Source: Mesotaenium endlicherianum (taxonomy: Eukaryota > Streptophyta > Zygnematophyceae > Zygnematales > Mesotaeniaceae). From it: 64,000 nucleotides of DNA. Positions 1 to 10,843 of the stretch are shown here, piece by piece; the first letter of the stretch is position 1; each line of letters opens with the position of its first letter. The stretch lies in the NCBI GenBank assembly GCA_009602735.1, contig WELA01003597.1, positions 535,428-599,427 on the forward strand, read 5' to 3'. The notes beneath the pieces are model-generated. The model searched no databases, was not told the origin of the DNA, and saw only the letters and a program-made list of their open reading frames with translations. The translations under genes and the position numbers were made by a program.

Positions 1-715
1 TACTATGCTGCAACCTCGAGGCCTGATGTAAGAGGGCTCAATTAACCTTGAGACCTAAATTCCAAACTCTGCGCTGCAGCTTGCAGTCACGTTGCACACG
101 GCATCCTCAGAGCAAGTGCACTACGAGTGGGGTGTTGTCAGTCTTTGGGAATGCTTTCGGGTGCACCAAACCCTAAATTCAGCAGCTGCTTGAGTAAAGC
201 CCTAGAAGAGTTGCAGAAGGGGCCTGATACCCGATCCCCGTATCACTTGAGTGGCAAGCAGCAGCCTGCAAGGTTGTGTCTCTGGGGGGTAGGTTCAACA
301 AGACGCTGCTCGAGCAGAAAATTTGATTGCTTGGCTTTTGGGGACCTAAATGTTACCTTCGTTTTGTATCATGTGACTTATAGTACAGTAAGACTTTTGG
401 AGTCATATGTATGTATGGCGTGGTCGATAAATATTTTTTGCTTACAGGCAGATGAACGCAGCATGACAAGGTGGCACGACCAGGAGCTGTCCCACCACCA
501 CCAGCAGCAGCAGCAACACTAGCACCAGCACCAGCAGCAGCACCAGCATACCTACCAGCGGCAGCACCGCTTCCAGCAGCTGCGACACCACCAGCGGCAG
601 CAGCGCCGCATACCACGAACAGCTGGAGCAGCAGCACTAGCACTAGCAGGAGCAGCAGCAGCAGCAGGAGCAGGTGCGGCATTCGTGGTGACAGGTGGGG
701 TGACCTGCAGCCGCC
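1..715 (+). other. Upstream region of the coiled-coil gene, with a CAG-rich candidate 5' exon
   Basis: No complete gene is visible. A splice-acceptor-like TTGCTTACAG ends at 447 and is followed by a CAG/CAC-rich stretch to 715 that runs without a break into the exon ending at 787. All three frames of 448-715 contain stops before the ATG at 716, so I read it as transcribed leader rather than coding sequence. A poly-Ala frame (471-800) and a His/Gln frame (to 522) are by-products of the triplet repeat. The first 447 bases hold nothing I recognise. Confidence 0.4.
500..680. repeat. Degenerate (CAG)n trinucleotide tract
   Basis: Clusters of CAG/CAC/GCA triplets, with several CAG-to-TAG interruptions. 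Depending on frame the tract reads poly-Gln/His, poly-Ala or poly-Ser, which explains the overlapping long ORFs here. Confidence 0.75.
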
Positions 716-787
716 ATGTTCTTCTTCGAGCTGGAGCTTGAGCAGGAAGAGAAGGAGGTCGCCAAGAAGGGGCAGGGGCCGCACCAG
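716..787 (+). CDS. Exon 1 (putative start) of the coiled-coil gene
   Basis: An ATG in the strong context GCCGCCATG opens 24 codons rich in Glu/Lys, ending in Gln at a CAG|GTGTGT donor after 787. Its frame joins the next exon in phase 0. Upstream in this frame there are TAG and TGA codons, so this is the first usable Met. The 5' end remains uncertain because an unseen upstream exon could be spliced in. Confidence 0.45.
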
Positions 788-1329
788 GTGTGTTTCTTGA
801 TGTGCTCCTACGGGTGTATGTGCGCGTGCATGTCTCCCTATGACCACGTCCCTTCCCCTTCCACTTCTCCCTTTCTTTCCGCCCTCTCCCCGCCTCCCCC
901 TCCCCCCCCCCCCTCTTGATCTCCCACTTGCTCGTTGCCCCCAGGACGCGTGCGACGCGCATGCATATGCGAGCATATCCTAGCCTCTGCCCCTACCCAT
1001 TTGCCCCAACCCCCTCCCCCTCTCTTTCCACCCCCCCACACCTTGCCCGCCCACCTGACAGCTCATCAGGTCAAGTGCTGTGTGGGCCAAGTGTCTGAAG
1101 TGTGTCGAGATGGCAGGGGGTCACTTGTTGAGCCAAGGGTAGCACTGCACAAGCTTCAGGGCTTTTGGTTTGTATCCAAATTGGGGTTTAAGGTCTACTT
1201 CCAGACTTGTGGTTCAGGGTTTGGGCCATTTGGCCGTTCTCAGGCGGAGCCTGTCCACTGTTGCGTGTCGCGGGTGGACCACGCCAAGTGGCTTTCCTCC
1301 CCCCATCACACTTGCTGGGAATTAGACAG

Positions 1330-1660
1330 ACCGTCCCTGCTAGCCCTCCCTAGACATCGCCGCCACTCGCACTCACTCACTCTAGAGCTGACTTTCTCCC
1401 TCACTCTCACCGACAGGCTGACGATGCGGCTCTCTGATTCACTCATTCAATCGCTCATAGACTCGCACTCTTGCCCACTTACTCCATCTCAATCTCTCAC
1501 TTGCTCGCGCACTCACTTTCTCCAACATGGACTGCCATTCAGCTCCTTGTCCATGACCGGCGAGGTGACTGTCTGACTACCCGGCCGTCTCAGTCTCACT
1601 GACAGTCTGACTGTCAACCGCTCGCTCACTAGCTCTCCGGTGAGTGACCGAGTCACCCCA
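1330..1660. repeat. Degenerate CTCACT-rich tract in intron 1
   Basis: Scattered CACTCAC/CTCACT units, pyrimidine-rich, no coding signal. It lies in the intron between exons 1 and 2. Confidence 0.35.
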
Positions 1661-1819
1661 CTGGAAGGCTGAAACGAGCAACCCTAGGGTGGTCCTGCAT
1701 GCATCTCTGCCTTCAGCACTCAGCGATAGAGCTTTTGCGGGACAAGCCCGTCAGGCAAGTCCAAGGGTGGCTAAGCTTGGGATGTGCGTCCTGGGCTGGG
1801 GGGGGGATAACTGGTGCAG

Positions 1820-2236
1820 GCAGATACCAGCAGCAGCGGCAGCACGGCGTCGCTCGCGCCACCTGCCCTCAAGCGCGCACCGTCATCAGCGCAGTCACTG
1901 GAGGGGGCCGGGAAGGAGGAAGAAGAGAAGCGTCAGGTGGCAGCCAGGGCTCCGGCAGGCAGTGCCCGCGCAGGGGCCCTCCCCCCGCTGAGCCCGCAAG
2001 CTGCCCCGGTTCAGCTGTCAGCCTCCCAAGCATTTGCTGCTGACTCTGACAAGACGGCGACGGCGACGGCGACGGCGGCGGCGCCACCGGAAGTCAGAGA
2101 GACTGGGGGAGACTTTCTCCCTAGGGTGGGCTCTGGGGCGGTGGAGGCGACGGCGGAAAAGAGCCCTCCTTCTGCAGGAGAGAGCACCTGGGGCGTCAAC
2201 GGCGCCCTCATCGGGGCACCCTCCTTCTCCACCTGG
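1820..2236 (+). CDS. Exon 2 of the coiled-coil gene (Ala/Ser/Glu-rich)
   Basis: 139 codons in phase 0 from the acceptor CTGGTGCAG (ending 1819) to the donor TGG|GTGGGT. The product starts ADTSSSGSTASLAPPALKRA, then has a KEEEEKR charged patch and a run of alternating Thr-Ala from (ACGGCG)n. It is low complexity with no recognised domain. A second AG four bases downstream (1823) is an alternative but frame-breaking acceptor. Confidence 0.5.
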
Positions 2237-2430
2237 GTGGGTGTCGCTCGCTCCCCGCCGAAGAACGGCCTGCCAGAACCTCAGACCTCATACCGTGCAA
2301 AGCGTGCGCTGCAGTCTGAGAGCTGTGACCAGCTGTGAGCTGCGAGTAGCAATCGCCTCAGTGCAGAAGTGTGCACGTTTGTGGAGGAATACTTTCAGTG
2401 GGGCTGCCGTGTTTGAGGGTTTGCCAAACT

Positions 2431-2486
2431 GGGCTGGGCGGGGCGGGGATGAGCTGGGCTGGGCTGGGCTGGGCTGGGATGGGCGG
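2431..2486. repeat. (GGGCT)n minisatellite in intron 2
   Basis: Five or more tandem copies of the pentamer GGGCT with GGGCG/GGGAT variants. Confidence 0.7.
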
Positions 2487-2882
2487 AGGCGGACGCTGGG
2501 TGCAGTGGCGGGAGTGGCGCGGGGTCTGAAGCACCCCATCCCATATTGTGCGCTCTTGAGGCCTCTTCATCAAAGCCTCTTCTCCCTCCCCCCTCCTCCC
2601 TCCCTCTCGGGGGCATCCTCCTTCCTCCCTCCATCTTGCTCTGCCCTGCCTCCCAGCCCTGGGTGTGAACGTGCGCACACTTAGGCAAACTTTTGTATCC
2701 ATATGCTCGGACGGGAGGGGACAAGGGGGGAGGGGCGGAGGGGTGGGTGGAGGAAGGGGTGGGAGGGAGAGAGACCTAGAGATAGACAGAGGGAGGGAGA
2801 GGGAGGGAGGGGCAGCCAGAGATACACATATGCGCGTGTGTCACCAAGTGCTGACTCCAGACGCCATTGTCATCATGCGCAG

Positions 2883-3125
2883 CTGCAAGGCCGCGCCAGC
2901 AAAGCCCGAGAAGCCCGGGATATGTCTGGGGTGGCGAAGACGAAGCTGATCGTGGCCGCATGGAAAGAGGGCCAAGAGGGCCAGGTGTCAGCCCTGGGAG
3001 AAAGCGCGGCGGAGGACCCAGGTTTTGTGGAGGAGCGGCTGCGGCTGCAAAGGGAGTTGCTGATGGTGCGGGAGCGCGAGCGCGTCGAGCGCGTGAACCG
3101 CGAGGCGTCCAATCACCGCGTTGAC
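2883..3125 (+). CDS. Exon 3 of the coiled-coil gene
   Basis: 81 codons in phase 0 between ATGCGCAG| and the donor GAC|GTGCGT. It has mixed charged composition, with a helical Arg/Glu-rich C-terminal part (EERLRLQRELLMVRERERVE) typical of a coiled coil. The 18 bases spanning its acceptor (2875-2892) are identical to those at the acceptor of the last exon (10377-10394), so both exons begin Leu-Gln-Gly. That suggests an exon-end duplication. Confidence 0.6.
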
Positions 3126-3229
3126 GTGCGTAACGCTGACAGCTGTCTCGACGTTCTTCCGCACCCCCTCGTCAACAGCCGTTTGCTCATTATTATATCC
3201 TGCCCCACCTCCCCCCCTTCTCCCCCCCC

Positions 3230-3759
3230 NNNNNNNNNNNNNNNNNNNNNNNNNNNNNNNNNNNNNNNNNNNNNNNNNNNNNNNNNNNNNNNNNNNNNNN
3301 NNNNNNNNNNNNNNNNNNNNNNNNNNNNNNNNNNNNNNNNNNNNNNNNNNNNNNNNNNNNNNNNNNNNNNNNNNNNNNNNNNNNNNNNNNNNNNNNNNNN
3401 NNNNNNNNNNNNNNNNNNNNNNNNNNNNNNNNNNNNNNNNNNNNNNNNNNNNNNNNNNNNNNNNNNNNNNNNNNNNNNNNNNNNNNNNNNNNNNNNNNNN
3501 NNNNNNNNNNNNNNNNNNNNNNNNNNNNNNNNNNNNNNNNNNNNNNNNNNNNNNNNNNNNNNNNNNNNNNNNNNNNNNNNNNNNNNNNNNNNNNNNNNNN
3601 NNNNNNNNNNNNNNNNNNNNNNNNNNNNNNNNNNNNNNNNNNNNNNNNNNNNNNNNNNNNNNNNNNNNNNNNNNNNNNNNNNNNNNNNNNNNNNNNNNNN
3701 NNNNNNNNNNNNNNNNNNNNNNNNNNNNNNNNNNNNNNNNNNNNNNNNNNNNNNNNNNN
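3230..3759. other. Assembly gap (530 N)
   Basis: A run of N flanked by poly-C on both sides, inside intron 3 of the gene model. An additional exon could be hidden here. Confidence 0.98.
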
Positions 3760-4230
3760 CCCCCCGAACCCCTCACTCCGTCTTCCCAACCCCAACCCCA
3801 AACCCCCTGTTGCCTCCTTGTCCAGGGCTTTTGAAAGTCCCTGGAGCCGCCTGAACAACTGAGCTGCTTGGGGAGAAGCTCGAGGGTGCACCCAGACTAG
3901 CAGGCGTGTCGCATCCTACCTGTGACACTTGGCAGGGCATGGCAGCCCATTGTGCCTCCTGCCCCTCTCTCGCCTTGGGCTGCTTTGGCCGGCACCCCCT
4001 TTCTCTGCTCCCTTTGGGCGTATCACTGCAGCAGTGTCGTCGGGCCAAAGTCCTTGAAAGGTAGTAGAGGAACAGGGGTTTGAGAATTTTCTTGCTGAGG
4101 GGAAGGAAGGGGGGGGGCAAGGGATGGGGGTGGATTTTATCCTGCATTTCTGTCTTCCATTCCATCTATGGTGGAGGAGCGATCTTGTCCATCCTCCTCA
4201 TTGACGTTGTGGGCGGGCTGGTGGGGACAG

Positions 4231-4335
4231 GTGGACAGCGGCGACGGGCCGTTCCGCCCGCCCAAGGCACCTGCCGCCCAGCCCACTGGAGAGCAGCAGC
4301 GTCTGGTGTCCAGGCTTGTGACAGGTGTCACGCAG
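4231..4335 (+). CDS. Exon 4 of the coiled-coil gene (short)
   Basis: 35 codons in phase 0 from GGGGACAG| to CACGCAG|GTGCGT. The product begins VDSGDGPFRPPKAPAAQ and ends with Gln at the donor, as in the other exons. The clean splice sites are the main support, because the peptide is short and low complexity. Confidence 0.5.
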
Positions 4336-4438
4336 GTGCGTGACTGGGTGGGTGGGTGCTGGCTGCCCTCTCTCTGTCTCTTGATTCCTGGACTCTTTCT
4401 TTGCGCTGCTGCCCCTGCCCACCTCCTCTAATCCTCGC

Positions 4439-4535
4439 AGGCACGCATGCACATCTCACGCACGCACACGCGCACGCAGGTACACACACGCTTGGGTGTG
4501 TGTGTATGTATGTGTTTGTGTGTCTACATGTACCC
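4439..4535. repeat. CA/GCAC-TG microsatellite in intron 4
   Basis: CACGCA and CACA repeats that switch to TGTG repeats near 4493, giving a loose inverted arrangement of complementary dinucleotides. Confidence 0.6.
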
Positions 4536-4828
4536 ACGTAGGAATGTCGCGTAGGGTCCTGGTACTATTGGGTGCATCCATGTGTGAGTTCCTTGCACAA
4601 TGCGTCTACCTGTTTGCCGGCACACGCGCGCGCGCACGCGCCTGGGCCTGGGCCTGACCCAGAAGTCCTTTGCCGCTAGTTGCAGCTTAGCCAGATGTGG
4701 AGCGCTTGGTCCAACGTGGCCCCAGTGGAAGGTGGCTCCTTTGCTCTGGCCCGCCGGCGGTGGCTCCTCATCGAATCATCTGTGTATGGCTTATGCTTGT
4801 TTTTACTTACTGTTGAATGCTCGTCCAG

Positions 4829-5053
4829 CTCTTTGCCTCGGGGACGTCGGCGGCCAAGCCGCCACTGGCAAGCGTGGGAGAGCAACAGGTGGCGGCTGCA
4901 CCTGCCACTCCTGCCATTGCTCCAGCTGCTGCTGCTGCCGCCCCTTCCTCCTCCTCTCCTCGGGAAGCAGGACCTTTGTCGCCAGCGGCGCTCCAGATGG
5001 CGGCACCAGAAGAGGAGCAGGGCATTCTAGAGGGCCAGCTGCCGGGTGCCTTT
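4829..5053 (+). CDS. Exon 5 of the coiled-coil gene (Ala/Pro-rich)
   Basis: 75 codons in phase 0 from GCTCGTCCAG| to TTT|GTACGT. The product begins LFASGTSAAKPPLASVGEQQ and contains a six-Ala run and PSSSSP. The composition matches exons 2 and 7. No domain is recognised. Confidence 0.55.
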
Positions 5054-5675
5054 GTACGTCCTTCTAATCACTCCTTCTATCACTCTCTCTTTGAGTACCT
5101 TGTTCCTTTTTGTTATGTCACTTATTTTGATTGCTGCTGTGGTTACATCTCTCAAACCTCTGAGCTCTAAGGTTTGTGTTTGGGTTTGGGTTAGAGGTTC
5201 AGAAATTTTTACAGTTGTTTACCCTGAGTTTTTAAATATTTCCTTCCGAATTGCAAACCTTTGTCTCATGTTCTCATTCTCTGCTGCAAGGGTTGCCAGA
5301 GAGTGCTGTTCCCTGCCCCGGGGAGTGGAAGACGTTGCCAGCTGTCGTCAGGTGTCTGCTGCACACCCGTGTGTATGTCCAGTCTTGACCGCGTCACGCT
5401 CAGCGGAAGCCGCAGCAATCGAAGGCGCCCTCTCTGGAGGGTGGCAAGCTTTGCCGAAGAGCGCATGCGATGAATAAAGTGCTGCAGCAGAAGCGAGGGG
5501 CCTGATTTGACCCAATCTCTTCCACCTCCGTGGATGCTGCCAACCAACGCACGCCGATGAACGCCCATCGGTTCTGGCACGCAAGGAGTTCTGTATGTGG
5601 CTCGTTGTTCGAAATAAACTCACTGCTGGTACTCTGTCTGGATCCGTGCGAGTGGTGGTGGTGCCTTTGTGCTTT

Positions 5676-5703
5676 GTGTGTGTGTGTGTGTGCGTGTGTG
5701 TGT
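5676..5703. repeat. (TG)n microsatellite just upstream of exon 6
   Basis: An uninterrupted TG run with one TGCG interruption, followed within 30 bases by the exon 6 acceptor. Confidence 0.8.
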
Positions 5704-5733
5704 ATGGGCGGGGGGCGGGTGCTTCTGGTGCAG

Positions 5734-6030
5734 ATATACTTTGGCGACGGGCCTTTGGACGTGCCAGAAGTGCTCCACATGTCGCAGGAGGTGGAGGACC
5801 ACCTGGCGGCCGAGTTCAGGACAGGTGTCGCCCGCGTTTGGGCCCTCTCCCTCGGCGTGCAGCGCCTGGCACAGCAGTCGGCGCCGCTCCGTGCGACTGC
5901 TCATGACGAGAAGACGCAGAAGAATGCGGCGGCGTGTGTGGCGACGATGGCGGTGCCGTTTTTGGTTTCTCTCGAGGGGCCATTCCAGACGGCCTCTCTG
6001 ATGGAAGCCGCGAGGGAGCGTTCGGCTGAG
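5734..6030 (+). CDS. Exon 6 of the coiled-coil gene (best globular segment)
   Basis: 99 codons in phase 0 from TCTGGTGCAG| to GAG|GTGAGC. This is the least repetitive exon: IYFGDGPLDVPEVLHMSQEV, then an amphipathic stretch through ARVWALSLGVQRLAQQ. It could hold a small folded domain, but I do not recognise a family. It would be the best bait for a profile search. Confidence 0.65.
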
Positions 6031-6832
6031 GTGAGCTCCTCCTGAGGTTTCCTTGGCTGTCGAATCTCGATCACTGACTCGTTGGTCGCTGGCATAAATC
6101 TGTTGGTCGTTGCTTGGTGACGGACGAAAGTGCTTCGTCATTGTTTGTTTGTCTTTATTTTGTGGTGTCAATGTTGATTTGTCAAGTTGCTGGGCGGGAG
6201 TTGCCAGCTGTCGTGCCATCTCTGGTCATCGGTGGCCTACCACTGCTGCCCGTGCATGTGCGCCTGCCTGCCCCTGGCTTTTCTCCTGCGTGTCCCTTCT
6301 CCCCCTCCTGGACCCCTAGGATTGTGGCGACCAGCTGCCCGTTCATTTGCGCCTGCCTGTCTCCGACCCGCCTTCCCCTGCATGTCCCTTCTCCACCCTC
6401 CTTCCCCTAAGCCCAAACACCTGCGTATTGTGTCGACCAACTCTTTGTGCGTGTGCGCCTGCTCCTGGCTTGCACGTCTCTTTTCCCCCTTCCGTCCCCC
6501 CTCAGCCCTGAATGTCAATCCTTACCCTACCCCGTCCAGCTTCTCCTCAGTATCCCTCTCCTGTTAGGGTTGGGGGCTGGGTGAATTCGCTCCACTCTGC
6601 AGCTCCCCCTACACAAGTTGTTTGGGGGGGGGGGGTAGAAGAAAGGTGATGAGTTCAGATGTCAGAGGAGAAAGAGCAGAAGGGGGCATGCAAGGAAAGT
6701 GGGGTGCGGACAAGGAGAGGCGAGCGGGGTAGGGCAAGGGAAGGAACCCAGGGGGGAAGGAAGGGGGGGCAGGGACGTGCAGGGAACGCTGGCTCATTGC
6801 GACTCGCGCCTGATTGTGATGATTAGCAGCAG

Positions 6833-8374
6833 GGCGAGGGTGGCGGGACCATTGCAACCGCTGGGCACCTACAGCCAGCTGCAAGCAATGATGCGGGCGC
6901 AGCTGGTCTCACCCACCCCCTCAGAGGCGACGCAAGTGCATCCGATTGCGGCGTCGGGCCTGGTGCTGAGGGGGCCCGCGAGCGCTCCTTGGGCGGCGGC
7001 CCGCATAACAGCAATAGCAGCGGCAGTGGCAGCAGCGCCGCCTTTGAGGTGGTGGGCAAGCCTCCTGCGCTGCCGCGGCTGCAGCTGCAGGCGCGCGACG
7101 CTAGCGGAAGGGGAGGGGCGTCATCCCACAGAAGCTCCCCGGATTCTACGCCGTATGACAGCCCGACATCGCTTGCGCCAGAGCGAGAGGAGGAAGAGGC
7201 AGAGGAGGGCGAGGGGGGAGAGGAGGGAGAGCAGGGAGAGGAGGAGGGGGCCAAGCGCCAAGAGGAGGGGGGAGAGGAGGAGGAGGGGGGAGCGAGCAGC
7301 CGAGGGACTGGTGGCAAGATACTCTCCATTGATGTTGTGTCAGGATCGCACGAGGCGAGGGCCGCCCCGAGTGAGCTGGATGGAAGAGTAGAGACTTCCA
7401 TAGCCGCAGCAGAAGCAGCGGCAGCAGCCGCCGCTGTGCCGGCGCCGGTTGCTGCAGGGGCAGCTGTGGCTGACGTGCGTGCGGATGCTCGCCCAGTGGC
7501 TGTAGACGGCGTCTTCCCTGCTGCTGCTGCTGCTGTGCCCGGCCGGAGCTATGCAGCTGATGGCAGCAGCTGTGCTGAGGTAGCTAGGCAGGTGGAGGGT
7601 GACGTGGATGATGACGAGAGTGATGACGAGGATGCTGGTGAAAATGCTGAGAAGTATGCTGACGAAGACGCTGACGAGGATGCTGACGATGGGGGGTTTG
7701 AGTCGCCTGCGTCGGACTTTGGGTCGCCGCGCTCGCACTTCTCCAACAGCAGCGCCGCCTTCTCTGCTGCAGGCTCCCTGCGGGGAGCCGCACGGGCCAG
7801 GGCCGGGGGCAGGGGTGGCGCTTTTCAGGGTGTCAACACAGAGGCAGCCAGAGTGCTGGCTCCCCCAAGCAGCCGCCAGGTGGCAGGCTCGCAGCTGGTC
7901 TCCCCCGCCCCTCTTTCTGTTCCTATTGCGGACCATCCTGCTGCCGAAGTTGCGGGGCAAGCAGCTGCACCCCAGCCCTCTATGGCAGCAGCAGCTGCTG
8001 CTGCTCCTGGCGGCGGGGGGCCTGCAGTTGGTGCTGCTGCCACGTCATCATCTGCTCCTGCTGGTGCTGTTGTTGGTCCTGCCTCGGACCGCCACCAGCC
8101 AATGGGGAGGCAGCCCCTGTCTCTGACGAGCAGAGACCTGCGCGAGCTCAACGAGAAGACGGCTGCAGCGGGGACGACAAATGGCGTCGCCTCGTGGCTC
8201 CAGCAGGCATCCCCTGCCCCCCACGCGGCCCGTGCGGACGACAGGAGCAACAGCAGCAGGGGGCACACCGACCCAAGTGCCGCAGCGGCCCACTTGTCGT
8301 TGGCGCCTCAGGCGGAGGAGGATGCGCACGAAGTGCTTGCCACTGCTGCCGCTTCTCCTGCTCACGGGCACTCC

Positions 8375-8405
<31 letters not shown>

Positions 8406-8482
8406 TGCAGCAACTGCCTGTCCCTGCTACTGATGTAGTGGCGCCAGATGGTGGACTTCCCGGCGGCCTGCAGGAGGAGCAG
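6833..8482 (+). CDS. Exon 7: large low-complexity exon with acidic runs and poly-Gln
   Basis: 550 open codons in phase 0 between TTAGCAGCAG| and CAG|GTGAGC. In order it contains a Gly/Ser-rich start, a Glu/Gly-rich acidic run (about 7186-7290), poly-Ala segments, an acidic run VEGDVDDDESDDEDAGENAE (about 7592-7650) extended by DEDADEDADD, more Ala/Pro/Ser-rich sequence and a ten-Gln run (8379-8408). The acceptor is a tandem CAGCAG (NAGNAG) that could include or skip one Gln. An uninterrupted frame of this length at high GC, with splice sites in phase with the neighbours, supports real coding. It is probably intrinsically disordered. Confidence 0.65.
8379..8408 (+). repeat. (CAG)n poly-glutamine codon run
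   Basis: Nine CAG codons plus CTG CAG CAA inside exon 7, encoding about ten consecutive Gln. It is likely length-polymorphic. Confidence 0.8.
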
Positions 8483-9201
8483 GTGAGCAGCAACAATCTC
8501 AACGTTGCGCTCTCTGCCTCCGCACGCCAATTCTGCGTCCTTTGTAAACTGTCCCGTGTGCGGCCTCCTTGATCCTTTCATCGGCTTGTGCCTTGTTGCC
8601 AGAACCGCCAGAAGTGCCAGACCCATTACGTGGCCGAGAGAGCTCCCACCTGGACAGGCTCAGAGCTGCGGACTGAAGCTGGTTGTTGAGCTGCTGACTG
8701 GGAGCTGCTAACTGAGGGCAGACGTGCCTTCCTGCTTTCTTTCTTGCTTGCTTGGTGCTGCTCACGGGGCTTTTTGGAGCTGCATGCTCATATGGCCGCG
8801 CGCAACCTGCAGCGTGCAGCGTGGGGTCTTGTTCACTGAAAGGCAATGGCAGGGGGAGGGTGCTGGGTGGTGCTGGCAAGGGCCAGGGGAGGAGGGCTCC
8901 CAGTCGCCGGTGATCTCGGTTCCCTTGCAGTGGGAACGCGTGTGGTGTGTGTCTGTGCGTGTGAGTGCGCGTGAGGCGCTCCTGGGCCTGGAGGGCAGAT
9001 TAGAAGCTCCTCAGGATCTCTGCCCGTGCTGAATGCTGATCTTACAGCGCTGCGGGCTCGCCACCTTCTCTGTCGGCGTTAGACGCAAGGATGCCACGGG
9101 GGCCGCCAGACGTAAGCATGCGAGGAGCAGTACGAACGCGCACGCAGGATGCTGTCGCATTGAAAGAGACTCGCAATGGCGCTTTTTCACCTGGCTCGGC
9201 T

Positions 9202-9312
9202 ATGTGTGCGTGCTTGTGTGTGTGTGTGTGGGGCATATGTGTGTGTGTGCATGTGTATGTGTTTGCATGTGTGTGTGCTTGTATGCATGTGCGTGTGTGT
9301 GTGTGTGTGCGC
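9202..9312. repeat. Interrupted (TG)n microsatellite upstream of exon 8
   Basis: About 110 bases of TGTG with CATG/TGCA interruptions, ending 11 bases before the exon 8 acceptor. This is the same placement as the TG run before exon 6. Confidence 0.8.
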
Positions 9313-9323
9313 GCTCATGGCAG

Positions 9324-9698
9324 GAGTCGTTGGAAGCAAGCAAGGAAAAGGAGCAGCAGGAAGTGCGCGTGGCGGAGCTGGAGGAGCAGCTGAGGGCATC
9401 GGAGGAGCAGAGGCAGGCAGAGCAGGCCCAGGCGACTCGTGCTGAAGCAGAAAGGGAGCAGCAGTATAAGGCTGACATGGCAGGGCTGGAGCAGCGGCTG
9501 ACGGAAATGGAGGAGCAGAGGGCGACCCAGCAGGCCCGGGCAGCTCAGCTGGAGGCAGAGATGGGGCGGCAGTACGCAGCCCACATAGCAGCGCTGGAGG
9601 AGCGGCTGAGGGCGTCAGAGAAGGAGCGGGCGGCCAAGCAGGCCCGGGCGGCTCAGCTGGAGGCCTCCTTGGCCCAAGCCCAGCTGGCAGCCTCCCAG
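9324..9698 (+). CDS. Exon 8: coiled-coil exon
   Basis: 125 codons in phase 0 from CATGGCAG| to TCCCAG|GTACGC. It is a continuous heptad-type coiled coil built from repeats of the form ELEEQLRASEEQRQAEQA and ALEERLRASEKERAAKQARA, rich in Glu, Gln, Ala and Leu. At least three internal units align with each other. Exons with the same repeats occur on the minus strand at 23519-23968, 25113-25259 and 22598-22726, so this exon defines a local gene family. Confidence 0.75.
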
Positions 9699-10157
9699 GT
9701 ACGCCACCTTGCTGGGCTGCTTCTAGTGATTCCTGCTGGGTGAGTAACAGGTTTTCTTACTGCTCTTTGGAGTGGGGACTTTGTTTTCTGCCACTTATTG
9801 TTGGAGCAGAGGGCTGTCTGCTTGCACGCATGTTTGCGCGCCTTACCGACAGCATTTGCCTATCAGAGTTATGTTGTTCTCTTCTGACACGGCTGTTATT
9901 CGTAAAGGCTTCAGATTATTCTCTTCTGGTAGTGGGATGCTGTGGCTTTTTCCCGAGGTCGACATGTGGCAGCCTGCTCTGCCCTCCTATCTTGTCTATC
10001 ATCTCTCCTATCTCGTCCTCTCCTGTCCTCTTGCTGGGCATTGGTGCAAGATGTCGTTAGTCTGCTCATCACTGTTTTGCTTTTTTGATGTTCATCCTGC
10101 CTGCATCACTTCTTCCAGCATGATGCTTTGTGCATATAGTATAGAGTCATAAGCACA

Positions 10158-10215
10158 CACGCGCATGCGCGTGCGCGCGCGCGCTCACACACACACACAC
10201 ACACATACACACACG
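10158..10215. repeat. (CA)n / (GC)n microsatellite in the last intron
   Basis: CACACGCGCATGCGCGTGCGC followed by a (CA)n run. The alternating purine-pyrimidine sequence is of the Z-DNA-prone type. Confidence 0.75.
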
Positions 10216-10384
10216 GCAGCTTCTCTCCCCAGCCTCTCTCTTCCACACACATGGGCACGCATGAAAGTGCACTGTAGCAGCCCACCACAAGTTGTGGGGC
10301 ACAATTAGAGAGAAGCCGTTTCTTCTCCAACAGGATAGCCTCCCCCCTGCTCCCCCTGGTTTTTATATCTCCCCTGATGCGCAG

Positions 10385-10513
10385 CTGCAAGGCCAACTGG
10401 AGGCGTCAGCTGCCGAAACCATTGTCCTGAAGAGACAAGTGGCGGCCCTGAAGGAAAGCCACTTGTCGGCCGCTGCCGCCCTCCTTCAAGCGGTGCAGGA
10501 GGAGACCTTATAG
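10385..10513 (+). CDS. Exon 9: C-terminal coiled-coil exon with stop
   Basis: 42 codons plus TAG (10511-10513), starting LQGQLEASAAETIVLKRQVA after the acceptor ATGCGCAG|. It is a leucine-heptad coiled coil that continues exon 8 in phase 0 and closes the protein with QEETL. Confidence 0.65.
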   Translation: MQGQLEASAAETIVLKRQVAALKESHLSAAAALLQAVQEETL

Positions 10514-10843
10514 CATCCGCCGATATGCTAGTGGGTGACGGCTAAGGGAAAAAACGCTTTCAGATGATGATGAGAAAGGAGTGGGGCTGAGGGAGTAAGA
10601 CAGCAGGAGGGGCACGCTCACTAAGGCTGAGATGGCCATCCTGCCACCTGACCTAATATTTCAATGTCTCGCATTGCGGGTCGAGTGTGGAAGCTGAGTG
10701 TGGAGCAGCAGGAGGACCACGGGCAGCATTTCAGAGGAGAACAGAGGGCGTGTGATAGATGAAGAGGGGATGATAGAAGGGGAGAGGAGCAGGCAGATGC
10801 AGTCAGGCACTTGCTGTGCTTCTTTTTTGCACAGTCATGTATG

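Larger units (their letters stand above)
716..10513 (+). other. Gene model: nine-exon low-complexity / coiled-coil protein gene
   Basis: This is the span of a spliced gene I assemble from nine exons: 716-787, 1820-2236, 2883-3125, 4231-4335, 4829-5053, 5734-6030, 6833-8482, 9324-9698 and 10385-10513, the last ending in TAG. Every exon length is a multiple of three and every intron falls between codons (phase 0). Most acceptors are CAG, and six of the eight donors follow an AG (CAG in five). The product would be about 1170 residues: an Ala/Ser/Pro/Gly-rich N-terminal part, a central low-complexity exon with acidic runs and poly-Gln, and a C-terminal coiled coil. I recognise no enzymatic domain, so no function is assigned; a scaffold-like role is only a guess from the coiled coil. 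A 530-N gap lies in the intron between exons 3 and 4 and could hide an exon. Introns carry TG/CA microsatellites. The start is the least certain part. Confidence 0.6.

Noticed and set aside
353-976. Long minus-strand ORFs rich in Leu, Ala, Gly opposite the CAG tract
   Set aside because: They are shadows of the triplet repeat with no domain, splice or start context.
935-1576. 213-codon plus-strand frame
   Set aside because: It spans a CTCACT-rich low-complexity tract, does not link to the gene model and has repeat-like composition (Ser/Leu/Thr).
2703-3854. Very long ORFs across 3230-3759
   Set aside because: They are extended by a run of N; only the part at 2883-3125 is supported as coding.
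6823-7960. Minus-strand Ser/Pro-rich ORFs opposite exon 7
   Set aside because: Antisense frames of a GC-rich low-complexity exon; the plus frame has splice sites in phase.
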